From positions 248,001-312,000 of the forward strand of contig OZ244843.1 of the NCBI GenBank assembly GCA_965220715.1: 64,000 nucleotides of DNA, given 5' to 3'. The position numbers and the translations under genes are program-made. This DNA is from Bin5 sp965220715. Its GTDB lineage: Bacteria > Chloroflexota > Anaerolineae > Caldilineales > Caldilineaceae. Under the pieces are notes generated by a model. It searched no databases and was not told the origin of the DNA. It saw only the letters and a list, made by a program, of their open reading frames with translations. Each line of letters opens with the position of its first letter. Position 1 is the stretch's first letter. Positions 49,395-59,065 of the stretch are shown here, in pieces.

Positions 49395-51764
49395 ATGGCA
49401 GTCGATGAACCGAAGCGAGAGAATGCGGCGCCGCGTCACCGCCTGTCGCGGTTGAGCGCGGCCAGTATGAGAATCAACGAAGACCTCGACTTTGACAAGG
49501 TGCTGCAGCAGGTATTGAACAATGCCTGTGAGCTGACCGATGCGCGCTACGGCGGGCTCGCGGTTTATGAAGAACAGGGCGATTTGCAGGTTTTCATTTC
49601 CGCCGGTTTTACGCCGGAGGAGCACGAGAAGTTGATTGCATTGCCGAGGGCAACAAAGTTTTTGAGGGGCTTGAACAGGGTTGAAAGGCAGATGCAGATC
49701 GGCGACTTGGACGGCTTCGCGCGCGCGCTGGGGCTGGAGGCGTTTCGCCCGCCGGTGGCGATAGATTCAATCCTGGTGGCGCCGTTGCGCAAGAACGGGA
49801 TCGAGATCGGCGCGATCTATCTGACGAAAGGCGAAGAGGGGCAGGAATTCACGGGGGAAGATGAAGAGATTCTGATGCTGTTCGCGTCGCAGGCAGTGAT
49901 GGTGATTGCGAACGCGCGCATGTACCGGGAGGAGCAGCGGGCCAGGGCCAGCCTGGAGACGCTGATCAACACCTCGCCGGTGGGTGTAGTTGTCTTCGAT
50001 GCCAAGACGGGCGCGCCGACATCCTTCAACCGCGAAGCGAGGAGGATACTGGAAAGCCTGCGTTCGCCGGACCAACCGGTTGATCATCTGCTTGAAGCCC
50101 TGACCTTGCAGCGTGCGGACGGGCGCAGGATCTCTTTGGCCGAACTTCCTTTGGCGCAGGCGCTGAGCACAGGCGAGATTTTGCGGGCCGAGGAGGTCGT
50201 TTTACAGGCGCCCAACGACAGGTCAATCACAATTTTGATAAACGCCACCCCGGTCTTATCGGAGGAGAAGCAGGTCGATTCAGTCGTCGTGACCTTACAG
50301 GACATGACGTCGCTGGAAATGCAAGGGCGGCTGCGCGCCGAGTTCCTCGGCATGGTCAGCCATGAACTGCGGACGCCTTTGACTTCGATCAAAGGCTCGG
50401 CCACGACGCTGCTGGACCCTGCGATGGAACTGAGCCGTGCGGAGTTGAACCAGTTTCACAGAATTATCGACACGCAGGCCGACAGAATGCGAGATCTGCT
50501 CGCCGACCTGCTTGACGTGGCGCACATTGAGACGGGCACGCTGGCGGTCAATCCTGAACCGTCGGATGTGGCGTCGCTGGTGGATAAGGCATTCAATATC
50601 TTTCTGAGCGGAGGGGGACGCAATAACGTGCAATTCGACCTTCCGCCGCACCTGCCTCTTGTCATGGCAGACAGACGGCGGATTGTTCAGGTGCTGACCA
50701 ACTTGCTTGCCAACGCCGCCAGCCACTCGCGCGAGTCGTCCTCCATCAGGGTGACCGCCGTGCGCAGGAAGTCCCACGTTGCGATTTCCGTATCCGACCA
50801 AGGCAGGGGCATACCGGCAGATATGCTGCCGCACCTGTTTCGGAAGTTTTCCCGCGACAACAGTGAGGATTATGACATTGGGGGCGCGGGCCTGGGCCTG
50901 GCCATCTGCAAGGGGATCGTGGAGGCGCATGGCGGGCGCATCCAGGCCGAGAGCGACGGGCCCGACCTGGGCGCCCGGTTCACCTTCACACTTGCGGTGG
51001 CGGTTGAGGCAGAGCGCGAGGTTGCGGCCGGGCCAGCTCCGCTTGCGGCGCGTTCGCCGCGGGAGAGGCCCCGTATACTTACGGTGGACGACGATCCGCA
51101 CACGCTCAGGTACATTCACGATGCCCTTTCCAATGAGGGGTATACGCCGATTATGACCGGCGCGCCGGAGGAGGCAGTTCGCCTCATGGAGAAAAACGCG
51201 CCGGACCTGATTTTGCTTGACATGATGCTCCCCGGCACCAGCGGAATCGAGCTGATGGAGGAATTGCTCGCGATCGCGGATGTGCCGGTCATCTTCATTT
51301 CCGCCTATCGGCAGGAACAGGTTGTCGTCCAGGCGCTGGACATGGGCGCCATCGATTACGTTGTCAAGCCGTTCCCGCCTTCGGAGCTTACGGCGCGGAT
51401 CAGAGCGGCCTTACGGCGTCGTGAAGCGTCTGAACAGATCGAGCCGTCAGAGCCATATACACTGGGGGGCCTGACGATCGACTACGCTGAACGGCAGGTG
51501 AGCCTTGCGGGCAAGCAGGTCCGGCTCACCGCGATCGAGTACCGGATGCTTGTCGAGCTTTCGAGCAACAGCGGGCGGGCGCTGACCTACGGGCAACTGC
51601 TGCGACGTCTGTGGAGCATAAGGGGTGATGGCGATCTGCGGCCGATGCGCACCGTTGTCAAGAGCCTGCGCCGCAAATTGGGTGATGATGCCAGGAACCC
51701 CACCTACATATTTACCGAGCCTCGCACCGGTTACCGGATGGCGAAGTCCACCACACCAGAATAA
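49395..51764 (+). CDS. GAF-PAS histidine kinase fused to an OmpR-type response regulator
   Basis: A 789-residue protein joining a whole two-component system. In order: GAF domain (about 25-175), PAS-like domain (190-305), HisKA with H323 in MVSHELRTPL, ATPase domain with N-box NLLANAASHS and G-boxes DQGRGI and GGAGLGLAI (about 425-540), receiver domain (565-680) with phospho-acceptor D609 in LILLDMMLPG and K of YVVKPF, and a winged-helix DNA-binding domain (690-785; VRLTAIEYRMLVELSSNSGR, VVKSLRRKLGD, RTGYRM). No membrane helix, so it senses a cytoplasmic ligand through GAF/PAS. ATG 49395 or 49386 is likely; the frame extends to 49308. It has no separate regulator gene beside it. Confidence 0.93.
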   Translation: MAVDEPKRENAAPRHRLSRLSAASMRINEDLDFDKVLQQVLNNACELTDARYGGLAVYEEQGDLQVFISAGFTPEEHEKLIALPRATKFLRGLNRVERQMQIGDLDGFARALGLEAFRPPVAIDSILVAPLRKNGIEIGAIYLTKGEEGQEFTGEDEEILMLFASQAVMVIANARMYREEQRARASLETLINTSPVGVVVFDAKTGAPTSFNREARRILESLRSPDQPVDHLLEALTLQRADGRRISLAELPLAQALSTGEILRAEEVVLQAPNDRSITILINATPVLSEEKQVDSVVVTLQDMTSLEMQGRLRAEFLGMVSHELRTPLTSIKGSATTLLDPAMELSRAELNQFHRIIDTQADRMRDLLADLLDVAHIETGTLAVNPEPSDVASLVDKAFNIFLSGGGRNNVQFDLPPHLPLVMADRRRIVQVLTNLLANAASHSRESSSIRVTAVRRKSHVAISVSDQGRGIPADMLPHLFRKFSRDNSEDYDIGGAGLGLAICKGIVEAHGGRIQAESDGPDLGARFTFTLAVAVEAEREVAAGPAPLAARSPRERPRILTVDDDPHTLRYIHDALSNEGYTPIMTGAPEEAVRLMEKNAPDLILLDMMLPGTSGIELMEELLAIADVPVIFISAYRQEQVVVQALDMGAIDYVVKPFPPSELTARIRAALRRREASEQIEPSEPYTLGGLTIDYAERQVSLAGKQVRLTAIEYRMLVELSSNSGRALTYGQLLRRLWSIRGDGDLRPMRTVVKSLRRKLGDDARNPTYIFTEPRTGYRMAKSTTPE

Positions 51765-52167
51765 TTTGAGGGGATTTGCGCTTCTGGCGAAAGCAGACTG
51801 GCGCGCGGCGGGAAGGGCTGCCCTGCAGAGGGCGGAACACTGGCGCGCAAGGCATCTCCCTTGTGCCCTATTTCGTGTAAGGACGCCTACGGGCGCAGAC
51901 GCCTAAAGGCGAGGAGAGAGAACACCTTCGCTCGCCTCACTCAGGGTCGCGAACTGTCTATCGCTGAGACGTTGCGGATATTTTGGGCCAGCTGAAAGGG
52001 CGCAACGAAACGACACAATAATTTGGGACGCACCCCTTTATGCGCGCTATGCTGTGCCCTGCTATTCTGGTGTATAATGGCAGGACCTCAGTGGTTAGTG
52101 GATAAGCAGCCCCACTAGCCACGATTCACTTTTCACGGCAACGTTCAGCCTCACGATGGAGAGCACA
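51765..52167. other. Intergenic region with repeat pieces and a -10-like site
   Basis: Holds GGACGCCTACGGGCGCAGACGCC (51881-51903 region; a relative of the right end of the GC-rich element), and AACGAAACGACACAATAATTTGGGACGC (52007-52034 region), which recurs near 61523-61552. TATAAT at 52073-52078 with a poor -35 may be the promoter of the next gene. A GTTAGTG unit occurs at 52090. No gene. Confidence 0.5.
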
Positions 52168-53118
52168 ATGAAAGTTCTGATAACAGCGGGGTGGGTCGAT
52201 AGATTTGTGGATGGCTTCCGGCAGGAGTTTCCGCAGGTGGAGTTTGTGTTTGCGGATACGGCTGAGAAGATCGCGGCGCAGGCAGCCGACGCGGAGGCCG
52301 CCTTCGGCTCGATTAACAGCAGCCAGTTGCAAGCTGCGCCCAACCTGCGTTGGATCCAGGCGTCCAGCGCGGGCGTGGAATGGATGCCCAATGTGCCGGA
52401 ACTGGCCGAGCGGGAGATTACCGTCTGCAATACGCGGGGAGCGCACGCCAAGACGATTGCAGAGCATACGATGGGGATGTTGGTGTTCCTTACGCGGCAG
52501 TTCGGTCCGCTCTACAAAGCGCAACAGCGGCACGAGTGGGGCGTCCCTGCGGGCGCGCGGCTGGTGGGTCTGGTTGGTCTGAAGATGGGCATTGTCGGCC
52601 TGGGGAATATCGGCCGGCAGATCGCAAAACGGGCGGCGGCTTTCGAGATGGAGGTCAGCGCGGTCGACGTCAATGCGATGGAGAAGCCGGACTATGTGTC
52701 GGACCTGAAGTTGATGGACGGCATGGCAGGGCTGTTGCGGGAGTCGGACGTGGTGGTGGTGACGGTTCCGATCACTGCGGAGACGCGGGGCATGATAGGG
52801 CCGGACGAGCTGGCCCTGCTGAATCCGGAGGCCTTTTTCATCGTCGTCTCGCGCGGGGGCATCATTCATGAGCCGACTTTGATCCGGATGTTGGAGGAGG
52901 GCAAGCTGGCCGGCGCGGCGCTGGATGTGGCGGCCACGGAGCCGCTGCCGGCGGACGATCCGCTGTGGGACGCGCCGAATCTGCTCATCACGCCGCACAG
53001 TTCGCCCTCATCGGTCCAGACCACGTCCAATGTAAGGCGCATTATGAGCGACAACTTGAGACGTTTTCTGAATGGCGAACCGCTACAGAATACGGTGGGT
53101 GTCGAACGCGGTTTTTAG
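52168..53118 (+). CDS. D-2-hydroxyacid dehydrogenase
   Basis: A 316-residue NAD-dependent dehydrogenase that interconverts 2-keto and D-2-hydroxy acids. The Rossmann motif GLGNIGRQIA (144-153) and the catalytic residues R229 (VSRGGII), E258 (ATEPLP) and H277 (TPHSS) are in place. ATG 52168 with GGAG seven bases ahead is preferred over an ATG four codons earlier. A TPP-dependent enzyme follows after 129 bases and a Gfo/Idh/MocA oxidoreductase later, suggesting a sugar-acid or keto-acid pathway. The family contains glycerate, glyoxylate and phosphoglycerate-like members; the substrate is open. Confidence 0.93.
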   Translation: MKVLITAGWVDRFVDGFRQEFPQVEFVFADTAEKIAAQAADAEAAFGSINSSQLQAAPNLRWIQASSAGVEWMPNVPELAEREITVCNTRGAHAKTIAEHTMGMLVFLTRQFGPLYKAQQRHEWGVPAGARLVGLVGLKMGIVGLGNIGRQIAKRAAAFEMEVSAVDVNAMEKPDYVSDLKLMDGMAGLLRESDVVVVTVPITAETRGMIGPDELALLNPEAFFIVVSRGGIIHEPTLIRMLEEGKLAGAALDVAATEPLPADDPLWDAPNLLITPHSSPSSVQTTSNVRRIMSDNLRRFLNGEPLQNTVGVERGF

Positions 53119-53247
53119 TGTATATCCCCAAACGGACCAAGAGCTTGCAACGATTGGCAGAACGGGCGAGATGCCTGCGCTGCCCGGATGCAGCCTTTGC
53201 GAAAAGTCCTGGCATCAGATTGAATTCACACTTAAGGAGACCCCAGC

Positions 53248-54882
53248 ATGCAAGTCGTTGACGTTATCGCCCAATGCCTGAAAGAGGAGGGCACCGAGAT
53301 CCTTTTCGCCTATCCGGTAAACTACCTCATCGAATCGGCCGCCAAACTGGACATCCGCACAATTATCGTGCGGCAGGAACGGATCGGCCTGCACATGGCC
53401 GACGCGATCAGCCGCCTGAGTTCGGGCGACAAGATCGGCGTCTTCTGCATGCAGTCGGGCCCCGGTGCAGAGAACGCTTTCGGCGGGGTGGCACAGGCAT
53501 TCGGCGATTCTTCCCCGATCATCGTGCTGCCCGGCGGATATCCGCGGGCGATCAACCAGGTGCAGCCCAACTTCAACTCGGCCCAGAGCTATGCTTCGGT
53601 CACCAAATCGAGCGAGCAGTTGACGACGCCGGAGATGACGGCGGATGCGATGCGGCGGGCGTTCGCGGCGGTGCGAAGCGGGCGGCCGCGGCCGGCGCTG
53701 GTGGAGATTCCTGCCGATGTTTCCTCAGCCGAGGTTGCGGAGTTCGAGTACACACCTGTGCGGCGGCTGCGCTACGGGCCGGACCCGGCGGATGTGGAGC
53801 GGGCGGCGGATATGCTGGTAGCGGCGGAACGGCCGGTACTCTATGCCGGCCAGGGTGTCCACTATGCCAAAGCGTGGGACGCGCTGAAGGAGTTGGCAGA
53901 ACTGCTGGAAGCGCCGGTGACGACCACCTTGAATGGCAAGAGCGCCTTTCCCGAAACACATCCATTGAGCCTCGGCTCGGCCAGCCGTTCCCACTCCAGG
54001 GCGGTCGCAGAGTTCCTCAACGACGCCGACGTGATCTTCGGCATTGGCTGCAGTTTCAGCTTCACCAGCTTCGGTGTCCGTATGCCGGCCGGCAAGACTA
54101 TCATCCATGCCACCCTGGATCCGGCCGATATCAACAAAGATGTCGTCAGCCAGCACGCTCTGGTCGGGGATGCCGAACTTACGCTGCGGGCGTTGCTTGC
54201 GGCTGTGTCGGAACGGCTGGGCGGGCAGACGCGGGGCAGGCAGGCCGGCATCGCCGCCAAGATTGCCGAGAGCAATGGCAAGTGGGAGTCCGAGTGGGCG
54301 CATAAGGTCAACAACGACGACGCGCCCCTGTCACCCTATCGGGTGATTCGTGATCTTTACGCGACGGTCGATGTGCCCAATACGATCATCACGCATGATG
54401 CCGGCAGCCCGCGCGATCAGCTTTCGCCTTTCTGGAAAGCGACAACGCCGCTCTCCTATATCGGCTGGGGCAAGACGACACAGTTGGGCTACGGCCTGGG
54501 TCTGGCAATGGGCGCCAAACTGGCCTGCCCGGACAAGCTCTGCATCAACGTGTGGGGCGACGCCGCGATTGGCTTTACCGGCATGGACTTTGAAACCGCG
54601 GTGCGGGAGCGCATTCCTATTCTGTCGGTCCTGTTCAACAACTTCTCGATGGCGATTGAGATTCCGGTGATGCCGGTCTCTCAACAGAAGTACGGCGCGA
54701 CCGATATCTCCGGCAACTATGCCAAGATGGCGGAAGCGTTCGGCGGTTACGGCGAGAGAATCGAGACGCCGGATCAGATCATCCCTGCGATTGAGCGCGG
54801 CATCCAGAAGACAGAGGAAGGCGTGCCGGTGCTGCTGGAGTTCATCACTGCGAAAGAGACGGAGATCTCGACACACATGTAA
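53248..54882 (+). CDS. Thiamine-diphosphate-dependent enzyme, acetolactate synthase-like
   Basis: A 544-residue protein with the three-domain ThDP layout. E44 in IIVRQERIGLHMADA is the cofactor-activating Glu; the central domain (about 190-330) contains ERPVLYAGQGVHYA; the C-terminal domain has the ThDP motif starting WGDAAIGFTGMDFETAV (D438) and ending in LFNNFS. This is the pattern of acetolactate synthase, oxalyl-CoA decarboxylase, glyoxylate carboligase and benzoylformate decarboxylase relatives. SD AAGGAG precedes the ATG. Together with the neighbouring 2-hydroxyacid dehydrogenase, a carboligase or keto-acid decarboxylase role is likely; no regulatory subunit gene (ilvN) is present, which argues against ordinary valine synthesis. 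Confidence 0.9.
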   Translation: MQVVDVIAQCLKEEGTEILFAYPVNYLIESAAKLDIRTIIVRQERIGLHMADAISRLSSGDKIGVFCMQSGPGAENAFGGVAQAFGDSSPIIVLPGGYPRAINQVQPNFNSAQSYASVTKSSEQLTTPEMTADAMRRAFAAVRSGRPRPALVEIPADVSSAEVAEFEYTPVRRLRYGPDPADVERAADMLVAAERPVLYAGQGVHYAKAWDALKELAELLEAPVTTTLNGKSAFPETHPLSLGSASRSHSRAVAEFLNDADVIFGIGCSFSFTSFGVRMPAGKTIIHATLDPADINKDVVSQHALVGDAELTLRALLAAVSERLGGQTRGRQAGIAAKIAESNGKWESEWAHKVNNDDAPLSPYRVIRDLYATVDVPNTIITHDAGSPRDQLSPFWKATTPLSYIGWGKTTQLGYGLGLAMGAKLACPDKLCINVWGDAAIGFTGMDFETAVRERIPILSVLFNNFSMAIEIPVMPVSQQKYGATDISGNYAKMAEAFGGYGERIETPDQIIPAIERGIQKTEEGVPVLLEFITAKETEISTHM

Positions 54883-54885
54883 CTT

Positions 54886-54925
54886 CAGTGGTCAGTGGTC
54901 AGTGGTCAGTGGTCAGTGGTCAGTG
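54886..54925. repeat. Short GTCAGTG array after stop codon
   Basis: About five 7-bp units (GGTCAGT) begin three bases after the stop of the ThDP enzyme. Same unit as the long array at 27803. Confidence 0.9.
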
Positions 54926-55013
54926 AATCGTGGATAGCAAATAAGGACAGTGGCAGGTTGCCGGTGTTTTGTGTGGGTACCGGTCACCTGCCAGTGCATT
55001 TGAGGACGGACCA

Positions 55014-56285
55014 ATGAGCCAGAACAGTGAACGAGTTCCCATCTGTGTGGTCGGTTGCGGCGGCATGGGCCATCGCCACACAATCGCGTACCACACGCTG
55101 GAAGAGACCGGCCTGTCGAATGTGGAGTTGATGGCGGTCTGCGATATCAACCGCGACAATGCCGAGCGGATTGCAGGGGAGGTGGCGCGCCTGTTCGGTC
55201 GCAAGCCCCTGATCTTCACCGATCTGGACCGGATGCTGGCGCACCCGGATATCGCTGCCGTCGACGTTGTTACCGACGGCTCCAGCCACCACGAAATCGC
55301 GACGGCGGCGCTGGCGGCCGGCAAACACGCGCTGGTGGAGAAACCGCTGGGCATCACGATACGGGCCTGCCAACGCATTATCGACGCGGCCGAACAGAGC
55401 GGCACTGTGCTGGCGACCGCGGAGAATTACCGCCGCGATCCGGTCAACCGGATGGTGCGTGCGGTGATCGACGCCGGACTGCTGGGCGACCCTCTTCTGA
55501 TGATCCAGACATCGCTCGGCGGCAACGATGTGATGTCGGCCACACCCTGGCGGCATCTGAAGGAGAAGGGGGCCATCGGCCTGGATATGGGCGTCCACTA
55601 CGCCGATATCATCCGCTACTATCTGGGTGAATACGAGCGCATCTTTGGGCGAGGGTTGATCGTGGAGCCGGTCCGGCGGCGTCCCGTCGCCGAGAATCAC
55701 CCGCTGATCTCTTACCGGGAGCAGACGCGCACCTACCCGGAGACGGTTGAGGCTACGGGAGAGGACTCGATTCTGGCGCAGTACGCGATGCAGTCGGGCG
55801 CTACGGTGCAGTTCTCACACCTGGGCGGGGGCAGGGGGAGCGCGCGTTTCGAGCGCAGTGTTCACGGCCGTTGGGGCGCGCTGGACGTTCCCCGCGACCG
55901 GACGGGCGAGGCGGTGCGGCTGCGGCTGGAGGAGCGGACGTTGGAGGGCAAGGAGATCCTGAGCCTGCTGCCCGACTTTTCTCTGAACGCCATCACCGCG
56001 CGGCTGTTCGGCGCCGATGGCGTTACCTACGAACGGCCGGACGTATCCCATGCCGAGATGGCGCTGGACGCCAGACTGCTGGCGATCGAATATCACGACT
56101 TTGGTGAGGCGGTTCTGCAGGGCCGCGCGCCGGAGGTTGACGGCCGAGACGGCATGATCGCGGTGGCGGCAATTCTGGGCGCCTACGAATCGGCGGCCGT
56201 GGGGCGCGCAGTCGGGCTTGAGGAGCTGTTGTCGGGTGCGGTGCGGACCTACCAGAAGGAGATCGACGACGCGCTGGGGCTGTAG
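55014..56285 (+). CDS. Gfo/Idh/MocA family oxidoreductase
   Basis: A 423-residue NAD(P)-dependent dehydrogenase. The N-terminal Rossmann domain has VVGCGGMGHRH (12-22) and the family motif EKPLG with K110; the C-terminal alpha/beta domain carries GAIGLDMGVHYADIIRYYLG (about 180-200), which places D and H at the sugar-binding site. The family oxidises or reduces sugars and inositols. ATG 55014 with GAGGA ahead is chosen over an upstream frame. It probably belongs with the dehydrogenase and ThDP genes upstream and the isomerase-like gene at 57717, but repeats separate it from both. Confidence 0.92.
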   Translation: MSQNSERVPICVVGCGGMGHRHTIAYHTLEETGLSNVELMAVCDINRDNAERIAGEVARLFGRKPLIFTDLDRMLAHPDIAAVDVVTDGSSHHEIATAALAAGKHALVEKPLGITIRACQRIIDAAEQSGTVLATAENYRRDPVNRMVRAVIDAGLLGDPLLMIQTSLGGNDVMSATPWRHLKEKGAIGLDMGVHYADIIRYYLGEYERIFGRGLIVEPVRRRPVAENHPLISYREQTRTYPETVEATGEDSILAQYAMQSGATVQFSHLGGGRGSARFERSVHGRWGALDVPRDRTGEAVRLRLEERTLEGKEILSLLPDFSLNAITARLFGADGVTYERPDVSHAEMALDARLLAIEYHDFGEAVLQGRAPEVDGRDGMIAVAAILGAYESAAVGRAVGLEELLSGAVRTYQKEIDDALGL

Positions 56286-56325
56286 TGCAGACGAGGCGGC
56301 GGGTCAGGGTAGGAGGACGACGGTC

Positions 56326-56444
56326 TTTAGATGCGCTACCGCTTCGCTATTTTAGCGCGCAGTGTCGGATGCGCTACCGCTTCGCTATATGAGCGCGCGG
56401 TGTTGGATGCGCTACCGCTTCGCTATATGAGCGCGCGGTGATGT
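56326..56444. repeat. Three tandem copies of the GATGCGCTACCGCTTCGC element
   Basis: GATGCGCTACCGCTTCGCTAT followed by TTTAGCGCGC or ATGAGCGCGCGGTG is repeated three times with a period of about 37-40 bases. GCGCT and AGCGC at the unit ends can pair. Related single units occur near 47137, 57177 and 57434. Confidence 0.85.
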
Positions 56445-56460
56445 TACCAGTTGACGACTT

Positions 56461-57168
56461 CTACTCGCTCTGCGTTGCCAGAGGATTAGGGGATACGACG
56501 TCGAGAAGCATTGGGTCTCCGGGGACATCCACGAGCCAGCCAGCCACCCATCCCTGCTCTTCTTGCGCCGAGAAAACGTCGGTCTTCGATATGTAGAACC
56601 AGCCGCTGTCTACGGTGCGGCCGAGCAGGCGCAGTTGTTCACCGGGAGGGATAAGCCCCAGCGATTGGTAGTTTTCGCCGGGACCCTGGCGGAGATTCAA
56701 CACGACAGAAGAGCGGGCATAGACGGGGGCAGCTTCGGCGGCAGCAGGGGTCGCGGCGGCGTTGTCGGTGGTCTGGATGACCGTCGGTTCACCCGCAGAC
56801 GCAATCGTCGGCGATTGCTGTGACCGAGCAGTTCGTTCTTCCGCCAAGCGCATAGCGACGCGCGCTTCCACAGTTGCCTCCAGGGCAGCGGTGGCGGCGT
56901 ACTGAGGGTGGTTCTTCGCCCGTTCTTCCGCCAAGCGTATGACGACCCGCGCCTCCACAGTTGCTTCCTGCGCGGTGGTGGACACGCTCTGGGAGCGAAT
57001 CGCAAGCGCGGAGAGCGCGATCAAGGTGATGATCAGGGGGACGGCCAACGCGCCCAGCCAGACAAATCGCCGGGTCTTGTTGACAGGCGGGGGAATTTCG
57101 ATGATGACTTCGGGCTTCAACACCGGCACTTGGCGCCGGTGGAGCGTGAGCGCGTTTGATTCGTGCAT
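56461..57168 (-). CDS. Membrane-anchored SH3b domain protein
   Basis: A 235-residue protein: cytoplasmic N-terminus, one membrane helix (about 36-60, FVWLGALAVPLIITLIALSALAI), an outer stalk with two copies of an Ala/Glu-rich unit (ATVEARVVIRLAEERAKN and ATVEARVAMRLAEERTAR), a Thr/Ala linker and a C-terminal bacterial SH3 domain (about 150-220; VVLNLRQGPGENYQSLG ... GWVAGWLVD). Such domains usually bind cell-wall material. The start is unsure: ATG 57168 begins the compact protein but has no good Shine-Dalgarno, and the frame continues 74 codons upstream to a TTG. One of the GCTTCGCTAT repeats lies directly before the ATG. Confidence 0.8.
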   Translation of the reverse strand: MHESNALTLHRRQVPVLKPEVIIEIPPPVNKTRRFVWLGALAVPLIITLIALSALAIRSQSVSTTAQEATVEARVVIRLAEERAKNHPQYAATAALEATVEARVAMRLAEERTARSQQSPTIASAGEPTVIQTTDNAAATPAAAEAAPVYARSSVVLNLRQGPGENYQSLGLIPPGEQLRLLGRTVDSGWFYISKTDVFSAQEEQGWVAGWLVDVPGDPMLLDVVSPNPLATQSE

Positions 57169-57716
57169 TGTCGCTTCGCTATCTGCGCGCGTGTGTGTGC
57201 TGCCCTGTTCAGCAGCATTCTGTTTGGAGGCGGAGGGCGTCTCTTGGACCCAGTCGCCATCGTCAGCGGAATTTGTCGAATGCGCTCCTGATCGGGAGGA
57301 GTGCGGTGAACTGTGATTAATCACTTTGCAACAGAGATCAGATGAACAAGATAGCCGATTGACGGCGGTTGTTGAGTCCAACGGTTCCAACAGGCAATAA
57401 CGAACAGATCAGTCAGGCATTTGAGTGTATCACATGCGCTACCGCTTCGCTATATGAGCGGCGAGAACAGGAACTGCTGGTGTGCGGCACCCAGACCCCG
57501 TGTCGATGGCCGCGCCAAGTCCAGATAGTGACTCGGGCCCCGTTTGACACCAGGCGCAGGCATGCGGATTACGCAAGACGGACCAAGCGGACCTTCACAA
57601 TAAACATACAGTAGTATGGAGGAGCGTGCAGGCCGGCGCCCCCTATGCCACTCTGGCATGATAGATGGCACAACATCGTTGAGACGACGAGACCGCTCGT
57701 CTTAAAAGGAGACCCC
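57169..57716. other. Divergent intergenic region
   Basis: Lies between the SH3b gene (minus) and the isomerase-like gene (plus). It may contain an N-terminal extension of the SH3b protein up to 57390. One GATGCGCTACCGCTTCGCTAT-type unit occurs at 57434-57456. No promoter could be assigned with confidence. Confidence 0.45.
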
Positions 57717-58526
57717 ATGTACATCTCAATACAGGAAAACCTGTTGCCGGGCGCAACGCTGAACGAGAAGTTGGACTGCGCCGAGGCTCTGCAAATCGAC
57801 GGTGTCGAAATCCAGGGCCGATCGCGACTTTATGAACGCATCAGCGAATACGAGTCCGCCTTCAGCAATCGCACAGTCCGCATCTCCTCGGTTTGCGGCC
57901 AGTCATCGTTCGACTGGTTAGACCCGGACCCGGCCAAACGGCAGGCCAGCATTGACGAATCCAGGCGCAACCTGGAAGCCTGCGGCCACTTCGGCGCGGT
58001 CGGGCAGATTGTGCCGCCGATTTTCGGGCCACCGCGGCTGCCAGACCTGTCGCCGCTCAAGGATGCGGTGGCGCTGGAAAAGGAGCTGTTGGTCGAAATC
58101 ACGCGGGAACTGGCCGCGTTTGCTCACAGTCATGGCACGCTGCTGTTGTTAGAGCCTCTCAACCGCTATGAGCAGCACCTGCTGCGGCGGCAGGAGGACG
58201 GGGTGGAAATAATCCAGAAGGCGGGGGACCCTCCTGGCGTGGCTCTGCTGACCGATTTCTTCCACATGCACATCGAGGAAGTCGACACACCGGCGACGAT
58301 CCGCAAAATCGGCCCGTACATCGGTCATGTCCACGTGGCTGACAATACGCGAGTGCAGCCGGGTATTGGTGACATCGACTGGCGGGCGGGCATTCAGGCT
58401 CTGGCCGACGTCGGTTTCAAGGGCTATCTTACATATGAATGCCGCGTCGCCGGCGAGCCGAAAGCGGCCTTGGCGCAGTCGGTTACTCTGCTGCGGGAAA
58501 CGATCGCGAGCGTGCAGGACGACTGA
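57717..58526 (+). CDS. Sugar phosphate isomerase/epimerase-like TIM-barrel protein
   Basis: A 269-residue protein of the xylose-isomerase-like TIM-barrel superfamily. Visible strands and metal-site residues include GVEIQGR (near 26), LLLEPLNRYEQHLL (E near 145), VALLTDFFHMHIEE (D and H near 180), IGHVHVADNTRVQPG (H near 205) and YLTYECRV (E near 240). The family catalyses sugar or keto-sugar isomerisation or inosose dehydration. The strong site AAAAGGAGA precedes ATG 57717, which is preferred over an ATG 24 codons earlier. The neighbourhood of Gfo/Idh/MocA and ThDP enzymes resembles inositol-type catabolism, but key iol genes are not seen. Confidence 0.9.
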   Translation: MYISIQENLLPGATLNEKLDCAEALQIDGVEIQGRSRLYERISEYESAFSNRTVRISSVCGQSSFDWLDPDPAKRQASIDESRRNLEACGHFGAVGQIVPPIFGPPRLPDLSPLKDAVALEKELLVEITRELAAFAHSHGTLLLLEPLNRYEQHLLRRQEDGVEIIQKAGDPPGVALLTDFFHMHIEEVDTPATIRKIGPYIGHVHVADNTRVQPGIGDIDWRAGIQALADVGFKGYLTYECRVAGEPKAALAQSVTLLRETIASVQDD

Positions 58527-59065
58527 TCCGGGACGGCACCTCGCAACGCATCAGCATACTCTTACAGGGAGATCATATCCCAGAGAATTCCGGTTGGTCA
58601 ATCGGTTCTCGGAGCAGGATTCGTCCCGGAATGGGGGTGTACTTTTGTGGGATTGCCGGTTAATTACACTGGTGCAGGGCCACTTTCGGGCCGGAAATGT
58701 CCTTGAAATCGGGGTGGAATATGTTCTGGGCAGTATGTGTACGATCCATCTACGATCCGACTGTCCTGCTTCACCACAGGTACGATTCGACGCAATAGGC
58801 ACATTTCAGAATCGCGGCGCGGCTCTGAAGAATCTGCGGTTCGCTAAAGCGGAACTTGCAACAGGCCTGTGGGTCTGGATTGCCGGCTCCCATTTGTCAT
58901 CCTGAAAATCCACCCCTCAGAATCCCGATTCAGGAAGCTGATTCTGGCTCCCTCCTCGGCAGCCACTGACGACGGGTCACCCTCAATGGGCCCAGTTCTC
59001 GGATCCACTTAACGCTGTGCATCAGCGCCTGCATCTTTCATCCTCGATCTTCTGATATCAGCGCG
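58527..59065. other. Intergenic region without a recognisable gene
   Basis: About 540 bases. A frame at 58327-58905 overlaps the isomerase-like gene and its extension lacks any family pattern. The N-terminal half of the following histidine kinase would be expected here but is absent. Confidence 0.5.

Noticed and set aside
58327..58905. Plus-strand frame of 192 codons
   Set aside because: Begins inside the isomerase-like gene in another frame and continues without any recognisable motif.
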